Notes under the pieces: model-generated | Told to the model about the DNA's origin: nothing | The model's database searches: none | What the model saw: only the letters and a program-made list of their open reading frames with translations | Position numbers and translations under genes: made by a program | Shown: positions 37,801 to 44,018 of the stretch, piece after piece | Layout: every line of letters begins with the position of its first letter | Position numbering within the stretch: the first letter of the stretch is position 1 | Source: DATJGR01 sp963735085 | Lineage (GTDB): Bacteria; Pseudomonadota; Gammaproteobacteria; Pseudomonadales; Azotimanducaceae | DNA length: 64,000 nt | Assembly (NCBI GenBank): GCA_963735085.1 | Contig: CAVTJP010000002.1 | Location: 1,054,001-1,118,000 of the forward strand | Reading direction: 5' to 3'

Positions 37801-38616
37801 ATTGAAATTGGCATTCGGCGTGTACGTCAGGTTGGGTGCGGTGCCACTCAATGTGCCGTTGGTCGGTGCGCCGGCCGTGAACGTCAGCGGGTCGCCTTCC
37901 ACATCCGTCGCCGCGAGCGTAATCGGCTGCGGCGTATCTTCGGTCGCCGTTACCGCCTGGGCGGTCGCCACCGGCGCATCGTTGACCGCCGTCACCGTGA
38001 TCGACACCGTCGCAGGTGCGCTGTCTACTTGCCCGTCGTTCGCAGTGAACGTGAAGCTGTCGGCGCCATTGAAATTGGCATTCGGCGTGTACGTCAGGTT
38101 GGGTGCGGTGCCACTCAATGTGCCGTTGGTCGGTGCGCCGGCCGTGAACGTCAGCGGGTCGCCTTCCACATCCGTCGCCGCGAGCGTAATCGGCTGCGGC
38201 GTATCTTCGGTCGCCGTTACCGCCTGGGCGGTCGCCACCGGCGCATCGTTGACCGCCGTCACCGTGATCGACACCGTCGCAGGTGCGCTGTTCGAACTAC
38301 CGTCATTGGCATTGAAAGTAAAGCTGTCTGACCCGTTGAAATTGGCATTCGGCGTATACGTCAGATTCGGCGGTGCGCCGCTCAAAATCCCGTTAGCCGG
38401 CGCGGCCAGGACGTTGAACGTCAGCGGATCGCTTTCGGGATCGTTGGCCGCCAGCGTGATCGGCGACGGCGCGTCCTCCGCCGTCGTCACGCTCTGTGAA
38501 AACGCGAACGGCGGAAAACCGGAACCAAACGCGGGCTGTCCAGCGCCCCAACAGACCAGCAGCAACGCAAGCGTCGCGGCAATCTTGTCCTGACCTATTC
38601 TGCTAAGGCGAACCAT
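31834..38616 (-). CDS. pilY1: PilY1-type pilus tip adhesin with a long cadherin-like N-terminal stalk
   Basis: 2,260 residues from the ATG at 38616, which has a GAGGAGG site; an upstream Met at 38652 is less likely. A signal peptide (KIAATLALLLVCWGAGQPAFG) is followed by about ten cadherin/BIg-like domains (to about residue 985), four of them identical 89-residue copies. After a PPPTPPPPG hinge comes a von Willebrand A-like site (VVMDDSGSMDWG, Asp1020), then the PilY1 C-terminal propeller with a calcium site DLNNDGVIDGQD (about 2177-2188). Ordinary PilY1 is about half this size, without the stalk. PilY1 caps the pilus tip and acts in adhesion and pilus extension. The stalk is therefore the unusual part. 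Confidence 0.93.
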   Translation of the reverse strand: MVRLSRIGQDKIAATLALLLVCWGAGQPAFGSGFPPFAFSQSVTTAEDAPSPITLAANDPESDPLTFNVLAAPANGILSGAPPNLTYTPNANFNGSDSFTFNANDGSSNSAPATVSITVTAVNDAPVATAQAVTATEDTPQPITLAATDVEGDPLTFTAGAPTNGTLSGTAPNLTYTPNANFNGADSFTFTANDGQVDSAPATVSITVTAVNDAPVATAQAVTATEDTPQPITLAATDVEGDPLTFTAGAPTNGTLSGTAPNLTYTPNANFNGADSFTFTANDGQVDSAPATVSITVTAVNDAPVATAQAVTATEDTPQPITLAATDVEGDPLTFTAGAPTNGTLSGTAPNLTYTPNANFNGADSFTFTANDGQVDSAPATVSITVTAVNDAPVATAQAVTATEDTPQPITLAATDVEGDPLTFTAGAPTNGTLSGTAPNLTYTPNANFNGADSFTFTANDGQVDSAPATVSITVTAVNDAPVATAQAVTATEDTPQPITLAATDVEGDPLTFTAGAPANGTLSGTAPNLTYTPNLNFNGSDSFTFTANDGTVDSAPATVSITVSSVNDPPVATAQAVTATEDTPQPITLAATDVEGDPLTFTAGAPANGTLSGTAPNLTYTPNANYNGPDSFTFTANDGQADSAPATVSISVTQVNDPPTVTAPVADMSPNEDSPPIVIPLGAHFGDADIATNGDVLTYTVTSNDDPTVVNSSITGSDLTLTFPPNANGVANITVQARDTAGATVSDSFVVTVNPVDDIPVAVDDSATMNEDGGSVDIDVLANDSHGDDPTTVISAGTTQVIGTTSYPDSSETTPTTVLDETGTDVTLPNGSLVINGNIITYTPKDNYNGTDHFSYTIQDADGETSTATVTVTINAVNDPPRLSGNVTYTIAQGSVLDIVASGGLADQAYDPDGDPISVIDDTQPASLGMGFAPTLTSAPDGSFTYTPDVTFVGQDSFVIRYDDGTATSTPVTVTINVVAAAPPPTPPPPGDVNAYFPLANVPLEDAVSAEANVLVVMDDSGSMDWGMMTDDTEGEFWLTNAGIKDRHTGSYTYDYRYLLPLTTNVYGNGNIMPTEEGLAADGSGAFGTPSVGNPEYEVYGVWRARNSQYNTVYYNPQIQYKPWVGLNRNNVDFPNAPPTAAPLDPYDVPIQTIDLTKPITFTSNRVPQLHNSGSYRNVTNKNIYLPQYYTTTATGRPAWNDSHTQIEILNNGTTYAGGPARGDCAVGDGDPMTCTYAQEIQNFANWFTYYRSREYTAKAALGRTIADVTDIRVGYVVLNNSNERIPVASMNNSYQVGNKKALLNQIYEISSNNGTPLRKALDKAGRYFSCKSGDSFGSKYNSSPGDAACPILASPEGECQNNFTLLFSDGTWNGSYSGGNNDGDDNTAFDGGKFADTVSGTLADVAMYYYEHDLQPTLINGVPTTARDIAGAPSSAFGNSGETTFQHMTTYTIGFGLQGLIDPATVQALPYATPFAWGNPFNDTAAKIDDMLHAAVNGRGQALSANNPVLLSSALQSAFQDFSNGSVSVSAVAFNSTALREQTVEYRGFFNLKYNTGDLRALNVDASTGVVDEANPIWRAAPILDSVSPANRVIVTYDRVNGTGVPFRYGNLNANQRIVMNANEVNYIRGDRSLEEPNGSFRARPAVEGLLGDIVHSAPQFVGAPRAIRRDQSPYPTTDLYSAFKDASAAREPLVYIEANDGMLHGFNAVNGTERMDYVPNKLIDGSQKFQNVLDQLTLLTYQHRFFVDITPSVEDVYMPPHIGSIAKQWSTVLVGGLGGGGKGYFALNVSNPTVDYTSEAAASNAVLWEFTDADDTYPVDSNGVPLGGAVGAKVDKYGLPIKDLGYTYSAAQIVMTNANDSATPPNKKWAAVFGNGYNSTAGIAKLFVLPLEGGLDGWQPGDFTKIDTGEGVKSAPDVQAGLPNGLGTPAIIDVDLNGTADIAYAGDLFGNLYRFDISNSDPTKWKATKLFQATYTRGGVTTRQPITTQPYVIKNPTQAGFIVIFGTGSYVTENDGVSTEIQSVYGIWDRGEIAPPTANSNAKATRLVQQVVTNVVDETNAAFQNLRIVSANPVAYTPDNGATPGVYGWYFDLDLQRPSVTLQGNPNPDTTGAAPPAAQFPGERAIRRFVPRGNELLITTVVPRDANTCLRSPPGSTFPIDALTGGNPKRAILDLNNDGVIDGQDFVTIGGVQYAAGILFSTDDLNGQLVDPSLLLGTGAADFLFLSGGDQQLTIRVAGPEDSKTGRLSWRELDDAN
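37181..38248 (-). repeat. Four tandem identical 267-base repeats inside pilY1
   Basis: Units begin at 37181, 37448, 37715 and 37982; anchor sequences recur at exactly 267-base steps and the copies look identical by eye at the DNA level. Each encodes one 89-residue cadherin-like domain (AVNDAPVATAQAV to SAPATVSITVT). Diverged copies flank them on both sides. Identity of synonymous sites implies recent amplification or gene conversion. Confidence 0.9.
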
Positions 38617-38660
38617 CTCAAACCTCCTCGTGCCACTGCTGTTCAGTCGCATGGGTCACG

Positions 38661-39197
38661 CTAGAAAATCAGGCCGAATGTGCTTTGCAGCAGCACTCGT
38701 GCGTTGGTGGTGCCGCCGACGCCGCGGGCTGTGATTCGGAAAATTTCGATGCGGTCGAACAGCGACGAGTACGAGCTGTTCTGCAAATAAGGGTTGTCCG
38801 TGCGCTGTACGCTGGCGACCCATTCGATGATGTAACGCGGTTGCTGCTTCACGCCCTCGAGCGTATTGGCAGCCACTTCGACGCTGTTGTTGCCGGTCCA
38901 GACATTCGCCTGCTCCCAGCGCTCGGTTTCACCGTAGTCCGATGCCTTCCACAAACCGTTGTTGCCGCCCGGTGGAAACAGCGCCGTCGAATTGACGTTG
39001 TTACGCAGGAATGCTTCTGCCGTTCGCAACGCGACCTCGGCCGACTCGAACGCGAGCACGCTGTCGTGGGTGTTGCGCGCCATGCGCTCTTCCATGCTCG
39101 TCGTCTGTACCGCCGACACGCCGATGATCGTAAGCACCAGCAACAGAACGAGACTGATGAAAAGGGCGACTCCTCGCTGATTCTTCATAGCGCGCAC
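38661..39197 (-). CDS. pilX: PilX minor pilin
   Basis: 178 residues. QRGVALFISLVLLLVLTIIG is the PilX-type prepilin N-terminus, with Gly before the mature chain, and FESAEVALRTAEAFLR follows as in PilX_N domains. PilX is a minor pilin that primes pilus assembly with PilV, PilW and FimU. The start could be Met at 39197 or 39188; it abuts the pilW stop. Upstream of pilY1 on the same strand. Confidence 0.88.
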   Translation of the reverse strand: MRAMKNQRGVALFISLVLLLVLTIIGVSAVQTTSMEERMARNTHDSVLAFESAEVALRTAEAFLRNNVNSTALFPPGGNNGLWKASDYGETERWEQANVWTGNNSVEVAANTLEGVKQQPRYIIEWVASVQRTDNPYLQNSSYSSLFDRIEIFRITARGVGGTTNARVLLQSTFGLIF

Positions 39198-40304
39198 CTA
39201 ATTCCTGAGACTGATGGTCTGGCTGAACGTCCGTTTCAGCGGCGTCGCGGAATCGTTGGCGACCACATCGACGCTGTTGGCCGTCACCGACACGCGCACA
39301 GCGCGAATCGTGTTCGCGCCGACGTTTTCGGGCGTGACGTACTGGTTCGTCGTGTTGGCAGTGTCGGTCGGCGTCGTATCGACACCGAAGCGTACCTCGA
39401 GCCGTTCGATACCTTCGATCAGTTCGACCGGCGCGTCTTCACTGGTTTTGCGCCACAACGACCACGGCACCTGATTGCGATTGTTGGTGCCGCTGCCCTG
39501 CGCCACGTAGTAGATGTCCGTCAGCACGCGGCCGACGTTGGCACCTTGCGCGTTGTTGGCCTCGCCATATGGAATGCCCGTGGGCGACAGCGAACCCAGC
39601 GGTGCGTTCTGGAAAGTGCCAAGGCCGATCGCGGGCGCCGTGTCGCGCACCAGCGTTGCCTTCGTTCCGGCCGTGGCAATGCTGGCGATGCGAAACACTG
39701 TGGCCTGCTCGCAGTTGTTGATCGCAACGAAGTTGCCATCGGTGAAACCCAGACCACCGGCAGGCACCTCCACCGTAGGGTTGGAATCCGATTGCACGAT
39801 TGCGGCAAGGCGCGCACCGGGCACCTCGACGTGACGCAACACCAGGATGTCGCTGAGCGGTTTCAGCTTGGTGATATCGATGCCGTTGGCGGCGATGTAA
39901 CCGACTGCGGAACCGAGCCTTGGCAACGTCGTCAGCGCAGGCTTCCAGTCGTTAACGCTATTGCCGTTCGTATCGCCGTGGTAGGCCTGAATCGGCGTCG
40001 TGATGTCGAATTCGAAAAGCTGGTTCCATGCCCCATTGAGGGTTTTGTAGATCTTGCCCGGCTCCGGATCGCAGCCGAAATAACCGGCTGTGCGTGCATC
40101 GCGACTGATGAAATCAATGGCGAAGCGGGCGTTTTCCTGCATCCGCGATTGCCCATTGAGCAACGCATACGTCTGGTTGTTACCGACGAACAGCGTCACG
40201 ATACCCGCGGTCACGATGACGCCCAGCGCCAGCGCCAGCATCAGTTCGATCAGCGAAAAGCCCTGTTGTTGTCTGACGCTCTGCCGCGTTTTGATGATGT
40301 TCAT
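39198..40304 (-). CDS. pilW: PilW minor pilin
   Basis: 368 residues. The prepilin signal QQQGFSLIELMLALALGVIV has the Gly/Phe cleavage site and Glu+5. Larger than other pilins, as PilW is. VTLFVGNNQTYALLNGQSRM and ENARFAIDFISRDARTAGYF are the PilW family motifs, with Cys in FGCDPEPG. It follows pilV by seven bases and abuts pilX. Confidence 0.9.
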   Translation of the reverse strand: MNIIKTRQSVRQQQGFSLIELMLALALGVIVTAGIVTLFVGNNQTYALLNGQSRMQENARFAIDFISRDARTAGYFGCDPEPGKIYKTLNGAWNQLFEFDITTPIQAYHGDTNGNSVNDWKPALTTLPRLGSAVGYIAANGIDITKLKPLSDILVLRHVEVPGARLAAIVQSDSNPTVEVPAGGLGFTDGNFVAINNCEQATVFRIASIATAGTKATLVRDTAPAIGLGTFQNAPLGSLSPTGIPYGEANNAQGANVGRVLTDIYYVAQGSGTNNRNQVPWSLWRKTSEDAPVELIEGIERLEVRFGVDTTPTDTANTTNQYVTPENVGANTIRAVRVSVTANSVDVVANDSATPLKRTFSQTISLRN

Positions 40305-40311
40305 GTTCGCC

Positions 40312-40839
40312 TCATCCCTCGCTGTCGATGGAGATGGACGTCGGTGCCGGCTGGTTCGGCTCCTGCCACTGCACCGTGATCGTCACGATGCCGGTGCCCG
40401 CATTGACCGCAATCTGACCGTCGCCGCTGGGCAAGCCAGGATCGTCCGCCGCCGCCGGCAGAATTGTCCCGTTGCGCAGCGGGATACAGTTCGCATTGGT
40501 GTTCCACTTGCCCAGCGAACATTTCCATGCCGTCTGATCGAACGTGACCATCTGCGCCGCGGTACACGCGTTGGCGTAGCAGTCTGTCGCAGACGACGGT
40601 GCCGTCGCGAGATCCACACCGCCGTAGTTCGAGCCGGGGTTGGCACGGATCCGATCGAGCATGCCGTACGCGAGCTGCACCGCTTCGCCGCGCACCAGTG
40701 CGCCGCGGTTGTTCTGCAGACTCACCATCTGTAACCCGGTGATGCCGAGCACACCGATGCCCATCACCAGCACGGCGACCAGCAACTCGATCATCGAGAA
40801 GCCGCGTTGCGTTCTGCTGTTCATCGTGTTGTTCATCAT
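40312..40839 (-). CDS. pilV: PilV minor pilin
   Basis: 175 residues. QRGFSMIELLVAVLVMGIGV is the prepilin signal (Gly/Phe, Glu+5), followed by the PilV hallmark LGITGLQMVSLQNNRG and MLDRIRANP. Four Cys are present in the globular part. Its start overlaps the fimU stop by four bases. Central gene of the minor pilin operon. Confidence 0.88.
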   Translation of the reverse strand: MMNNTMNSRTQRGFSMIELLVAVLVMGIGVLGITGLQMVSLQNNRGALVRGEAVQLAYGMLDRIRANPGSNYGGVDLATAPSSATDCYANACTAAQMVTFDQTAWKCSLGKWNTNANCIPLRNGTILPAAADDPGLPSGDGQIAVNAGTGIVTITVQWQEPNQPAPTSISIDSEG

Positions 40840-41399
40840 GGTGCACAGTCCAATTCAGCCACCGGCGGTTCCCGACTCGAGACACGTCCGATCAACGCGA
40901 GCGATATCTCGCGACCGACGTGCTCCTGCGGATTACACAATTGAAAGAAGCCCGCCGGGGTAGCGGGCGGCAGCAGCAGCAGCCCCTGCGAGTTGAACGA
41001 CAGCGTGTCGATCCCATCGAGCCCGCCGGTCGCATTGAGCGTATTGGCGCCCAGCGCCTTGAAATCGCGCAGGTCGTTGCCGGTGCACGCACCGGTGCCG
41101 ACGACGACGCACCAGCCCGGTCCCCATTCGTTGGCGTTTGCACTGGCGTCCTCTGCCCGCACCGAAACGGTGGTACCGCGCCGGCCGGCTTCATTGCGCG
41201 CGTATTGGATCGCCACCATGAAGTCGTTCACTTGAGTGGTCAGCGTGCGCTGTGCGACGAAACCGTTGAAGGCCGGCAACGCGAGCCCGATCAGCACCGC
41301 GGCGACCGCCAACGTCACCATCAGTTCGATGATCGTGAAGCCGCGCGCATGCCGCGATTTGCTTGCCGTTGAAGCCGTGTTCATATCCTCGTCACTCAC
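40836..41399 (-). CDS. fimU: FimU/GspH-type minor pilin
   Basis: 187 residues. The prepilin signal ARGFTIIELMVTLAVAAVLI has a standard Gly/Phe cleavage site and Glu+5. LTTQVNDFMVAIQYARNEAG and WGPGWCVVV are GspH/FimT features. Two starts fit: a GTG at 41399 and an ATG at 41384 that lies too close to a GAGG site. As first gene before pilV it corresponds to fimU in Pseudomonas. The 172 bases upstream probably hold the promoter; I saw no convincing box. Confidence 0.78.
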   Translation of the reverse strand: MSDEDMNTASTASKSRHARGFTIIELMVTLAVAAVLIGLALPAFNGFVAQRTLTTQVNDFMVAIQYARNEAGRRGTTVSVRAEDASANANEWGPGWCVVVGTGACTGNDLRDFKALGANTLNATGGLDGIDTLSFNSQGLLLLPPATPAGFFQLCNPQEHVGREISLALIGRVSSREPPVAELDCAP

Positions 41400-41571
41400 T
41401 CGATGTTCGGTAGAGAACCGGCATCGCTACTACCCCATGACGGGTGTGCAGCCAGTCTAGGCAAGCGCGCCGGCAAGGAAAGTGAACGCCGATGAATGGA
41501 ATAGTCCTGCAGCATGAGCGGTGTAACGCGAATGTAGCGGCGGCAAAGTCCCCCTTCAGCGTCACCCCAGA

Positions 41572-41997
41572 TCAGTGTCCCCACGTTGTTTCGAAGGTCC
41601 CGTCACCGTCCTTGTCCCAACCCTCTGCACCGCTGGCATCGATCTGGAGGTTGCCGTCGGACGCCACCACGGTGCCCGCGATGGGAGTCGCCTGGATCGT
41701 GAACGTGTCGTCGTTTGTTGGCGCAACCACGGCAATGTTGTACAGCGTTGTGCTCGGTGTGCAGATATTCGCCGTCACGGCGCCGGTATCAGCACCGCCG
41801 ACCAGCCCCTTGTACGTGAACGCCGCGCTCGCCAGCCGCTCCATGCTCTGCGCACACAGCATCAGGTCCTTTTCTGCATTGGTACGCTGGGTGCGAACGC
41901 TGTACTCCGTATAGATAGGTACTGCGACCGCTGAGATGATCGCCATGATCGCCAGGGCGACGAGAAGCTCGATGAGCGTGAAACCACGGGTATACAT
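41572..41997 (-). CDS. pilE: PilE-type minor pilin
   Basis: 141 residues. TRGFTLIELLVALAIMAIIS is a textbook prepilin signal; the mature chain is short, with SVRTQRTNAEKDLMLCAQSM and a Cys pair (MLCAQ and NICTP). It matches PilE, the minor pilin next to the ispH-fkpB region in Pseudomonas, and lies next to fkpB here. It could instead be a major-type pilin, but the small size and context favour PilE. It is upstream of the fimU operon on the same strand, separated by 172 bases. Confidence 0.82.
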   Translation of the reverse strand: MYTRGFTLIELLVALAIMAIISAVAVPIYTEYSVRTQRTNAEKDLMLCAQSMERLASAAFTYKGLVGGADTGAVTANICTPSTTLYNIAVVAPTNDDTFTIQATPIAGTVVASDGNLQIDASGAEGWDKDGDGTFETTWGH

Positions 41998-42114
41998 GCG
42001 CTGTGCCTCTATTCGCCTTGCGGGACTCTATAGAGACGATGCAGGAGCCCCAACGGCATGCCGCCCGGCGGTTGTTTTGTGCCGACGAGCGGACATCCAG
42101 TCGCCATCAGCGAA

Positions 42115-42549
42115 TTACGAGTTGGAGGTTTCGACCTTCAGGATTGACACATCGAAGATCAGATCCTTGCCGGCCAGCGGATGGTTGAAGTCGACCACGA
42201 CCAGATCACCTTCGATGGATCGTACGACGCCGGGCAGTTCACCGCCGGGACCTGCGAACGACACGACCAGGCCGGGCTCCGGCGCAACGGCACCAAACTG
42301 GGTCCGTGGCATGAAGCGCAGGTTCTCCTCGCGCAACTCACCGAAGCCGTCGGCGGCGGCAATGCGCAATTGCTCGTCGGCGCCGGCCGCCAAACCGAAC
42401 ATTGCCTGTTCGAATCCCGGCAGTAGACTACCGTCGCCGACCGTGAACGTTGCCGGCTTCGACCGACGCGTGGTATCGATTTCCTCGCCACTGGCCAGTA
42501 ACACCGAAAAATGCAGAGTTACGCGCGTGTTCGGTCCAACGACGGTCAT
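42115..42549 (-). CDS. fkpB: FKBP-type peptidyl-prolyl isomerase (SlpA/FkpB)
   Basis: 144 residues. VTLHFSVLLASGEEIDTTRR and VGDGSLLPGFEQAMFGLAAG are the FKBP core, and VVDFNHPLAGKDLIFDVSIL is the insert-in-flap form of SlpA-like proteins. It is a cytoplasmic isomerase/chaperone. It follows lspA by 12 bases, the usual lspA-fkpB pair; the ispH gene normally after it is missing here. Confidence 0.92.
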   Translation of the reverse strand: MTVVGPNTRVTLHFSVLLASGEEIDTTRRSKPATFTVGDGSLLPGFEQAMFGLAAGADEQLRIAAADGFGELREENLRFMPRTQFGAVAPEPGLVVSFAGPGGELPGVVRSIEGDLVVVDFNHPLAGKDLIFDVSILKVETSNS

Positions 42550-42561
42550 ACGTTCGACAAC

Positions 42562-43032
42562 TCAGCGCGTAGCGCGCTCGCGACGCACGTCACGCAGCAT
42601 CGCCAGGATCCACAGCGCAGCACCGATCGAAATCGCCGAATCCGCGACATTGAAGATCGGAAAGTAATGATCACGCCAATGCGCCAACGCAAAGTCGACC
42701 ACATAGCCATGCAACGCGCGATCCCACAGGTTACCGAGAGCGCCGCCAAGCACGAGACCGTACGCCCAGCCGAGCAAGCGTTCTTCGGCGGGCAAGCGGC
42801 GGATCTCGATCACCAGATACACCGAGAATGCGACCGCCAGTGCTACGAACATCCACCGACCGTTCGCGCCGGCAAAGAAGCTGAATGCCGCGCCATCGTT
42901 GTGCGCCTTGATCCAACTGAATACCGGTAGCACGCGAACTTCCTGACCCAGCGCCAGCACATGGCTGACGAAAGTCTTCGTTACGCGGTCGATAATCCAG
43001 GTGATGCCTGCCAGCGCGAACCACTTAGTCAT
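42562..43032 (-). CDS. lspA: Lipoprotein signal peptidase (signal peptidase II)
   Basis: 156 residues, four TM helices. Conserved parts: ITWIIDRVTKTFV, NDGAAFSFF, GGALGNLWDRALHGYVVDF and FNVADSAISIG; the two catalytic Asp lie in the last two motifs. It cleaves prolipoproteins at the lipidated Cys. The ATG at 43032 starts just before the first TM helix; a longer frame to 43077 lies within ribF. It overlaps the ribF stop by eight bases. In most gammaproteobacteria ileS lies between ribF and lspA; it is absent here. Confidence 0.95.
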   Translation of the reverse strand: MTKWFALAGITWIIDRVTKTFVSHVLALGQEVRVLPVFSWIKAHNDGAAFSFFAGANGRWMFVALAVAFSVYLVIEIRRLPAEERLLGWAYGLVLGGALGNLWDRALHGYVVDFALAHWRDHYFPIFNVADSAISIGAALWILAMLRDVRRERATR

Positions 43033-43957
43033 GGCTGCCGGCCAGCCATTCGCGCGCCTGAATGACGTCGCCTGCAATCTGCTGCTTCAACGCATCGAGC
43101 GAGTCGAAGTGCTGCTCATCGCGCAGCTTGTGGCGAAATGTCACCGTCAGCCGCCTTCCGTAAACGTCGCGATCGAAATCGAACAGGTGCACTTCGAGCA
43201 ACGGCTCCTTGCCACCGACCGTTGGTCGAATGCCGACATTGGCGATACCGTCGTACGGCTGATCGAGGCCGGTGACACGCACCACGAACACGCCGTCGAG
43301 CGGCGCGCGGTATCGATTCAGCGGAATGTTCGCCGTCGGCGTGCCGAGCTGCGTGCCAAGCCGGCGGCCATAGATGACGTGCCCCATGATAAAGAAGGTG
43401 TGCCCGAGCAGCTTTTCCGCGAGGCGTATGTCACCACGGGCCAACGCTTCGCGGATTCGGGTGCTCGACACGCGCTCGTGATCGAACGTCAGTGTGCCAA
43501 TGTGGCTGACGTCGAAGCCGAGCCGGTCGCCGCCCCGCTTCAACATCGCGTAATCACCCTCACGACCGCGCCCGAATCGAAAATCGTCGCCAACGACGAC
43601 ATAACGAACGCCGAGCTGCCCTACCAGAAAATCTTCAATCACCGAAGTCGCGGTGATCTGCGACACCTGCTCATTGAATGGCAGGCAGATCATCCGATCG
43701 ATTCCGGTACGCATCAGCAACGTCACCTTCTCGCGGAATCGCGTCAGTCGTCCAGGCTTGACAGCGCCGCCAAAATACTCCCGCGGCAGTGGCTCGAACG
43801 TAATCAGCACGCTCGGCGCGCCCAGTTCGTTGCGCTTGGCGTTCAAGTGCGCCAGCAGCAACTGATGGCCGTGGTGCACGCCATCGAAGTTGCCGATCGT
43901 CGCGACGCAGCCGCGGTGTCGCGGACGAACGTTGTGTAGACCTCGAATGATCTCCAT
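43025..43957 (-). CDS. ribF: Bifunctional riboflavin kinase/FAD synthetase
   Basis: 310 residues. The N-terminal FAD synthetase domain has VATIGNFDGVHHGHQLLLAH and VGDDFRFGRGREGDY; SSTRIREALARGDI closes it. The C-terminal riboflavin kinase domain has GTPTANIPL, GVFVVRV and NVGIRPTVGG. It makes FMN and FAD. Directly coupled to lspA and 61 bases downstream of murJ. No FMN riboswitch was recognised upstream. Confidence 0.96.
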   Translation of the reverse strand: MEIIRGLHNVRPRHRGCVATIGNFDGVHHGHQLLLAHLNAKRNELGAPSVLITFEPLPREYFGGAVKPGRLTRFREKVTLLMRTGIDRMICLPFNEQVSQITATSVIEDFLVGQLGVRYVVVGDDFRFGRGREGDYAMLKRGGDRLGFDVSHIGTLTFDHERVSSTRIREALARGDIRLAEKLLGHTFFIMGHVIYGRRLGTQLGTPTANIPLNRYRAPLDGVFVVRVTGLDQPYDGIANVGIRPTVGGKEPLLEVHLFDFDRDVYGRRLTVTFRHKLRDEQHFDSLDALKQQIAGDVIQAREWLAGSHD

Positions 43958-44018
43958 GAGGGGTCCAGTCGGCTGAAACGGTTAGCGCGCGCCGCGCATT
44001 ATACGCAAGGCACGCCGC

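Noticed and set aside
37052..38593. Long plus-strand open frames of 513 and 367 codons opposite pilY1
   Set aside because: They follow the repeat period of pilY1 and arise from its codon bias; translations are repetitive and lack any fold or start signals.
43958..44018. FMN riboswitch before ribF
   Set aside because: Only 61 bases separate murJ and ribF, and no RFN-like motif is visible.
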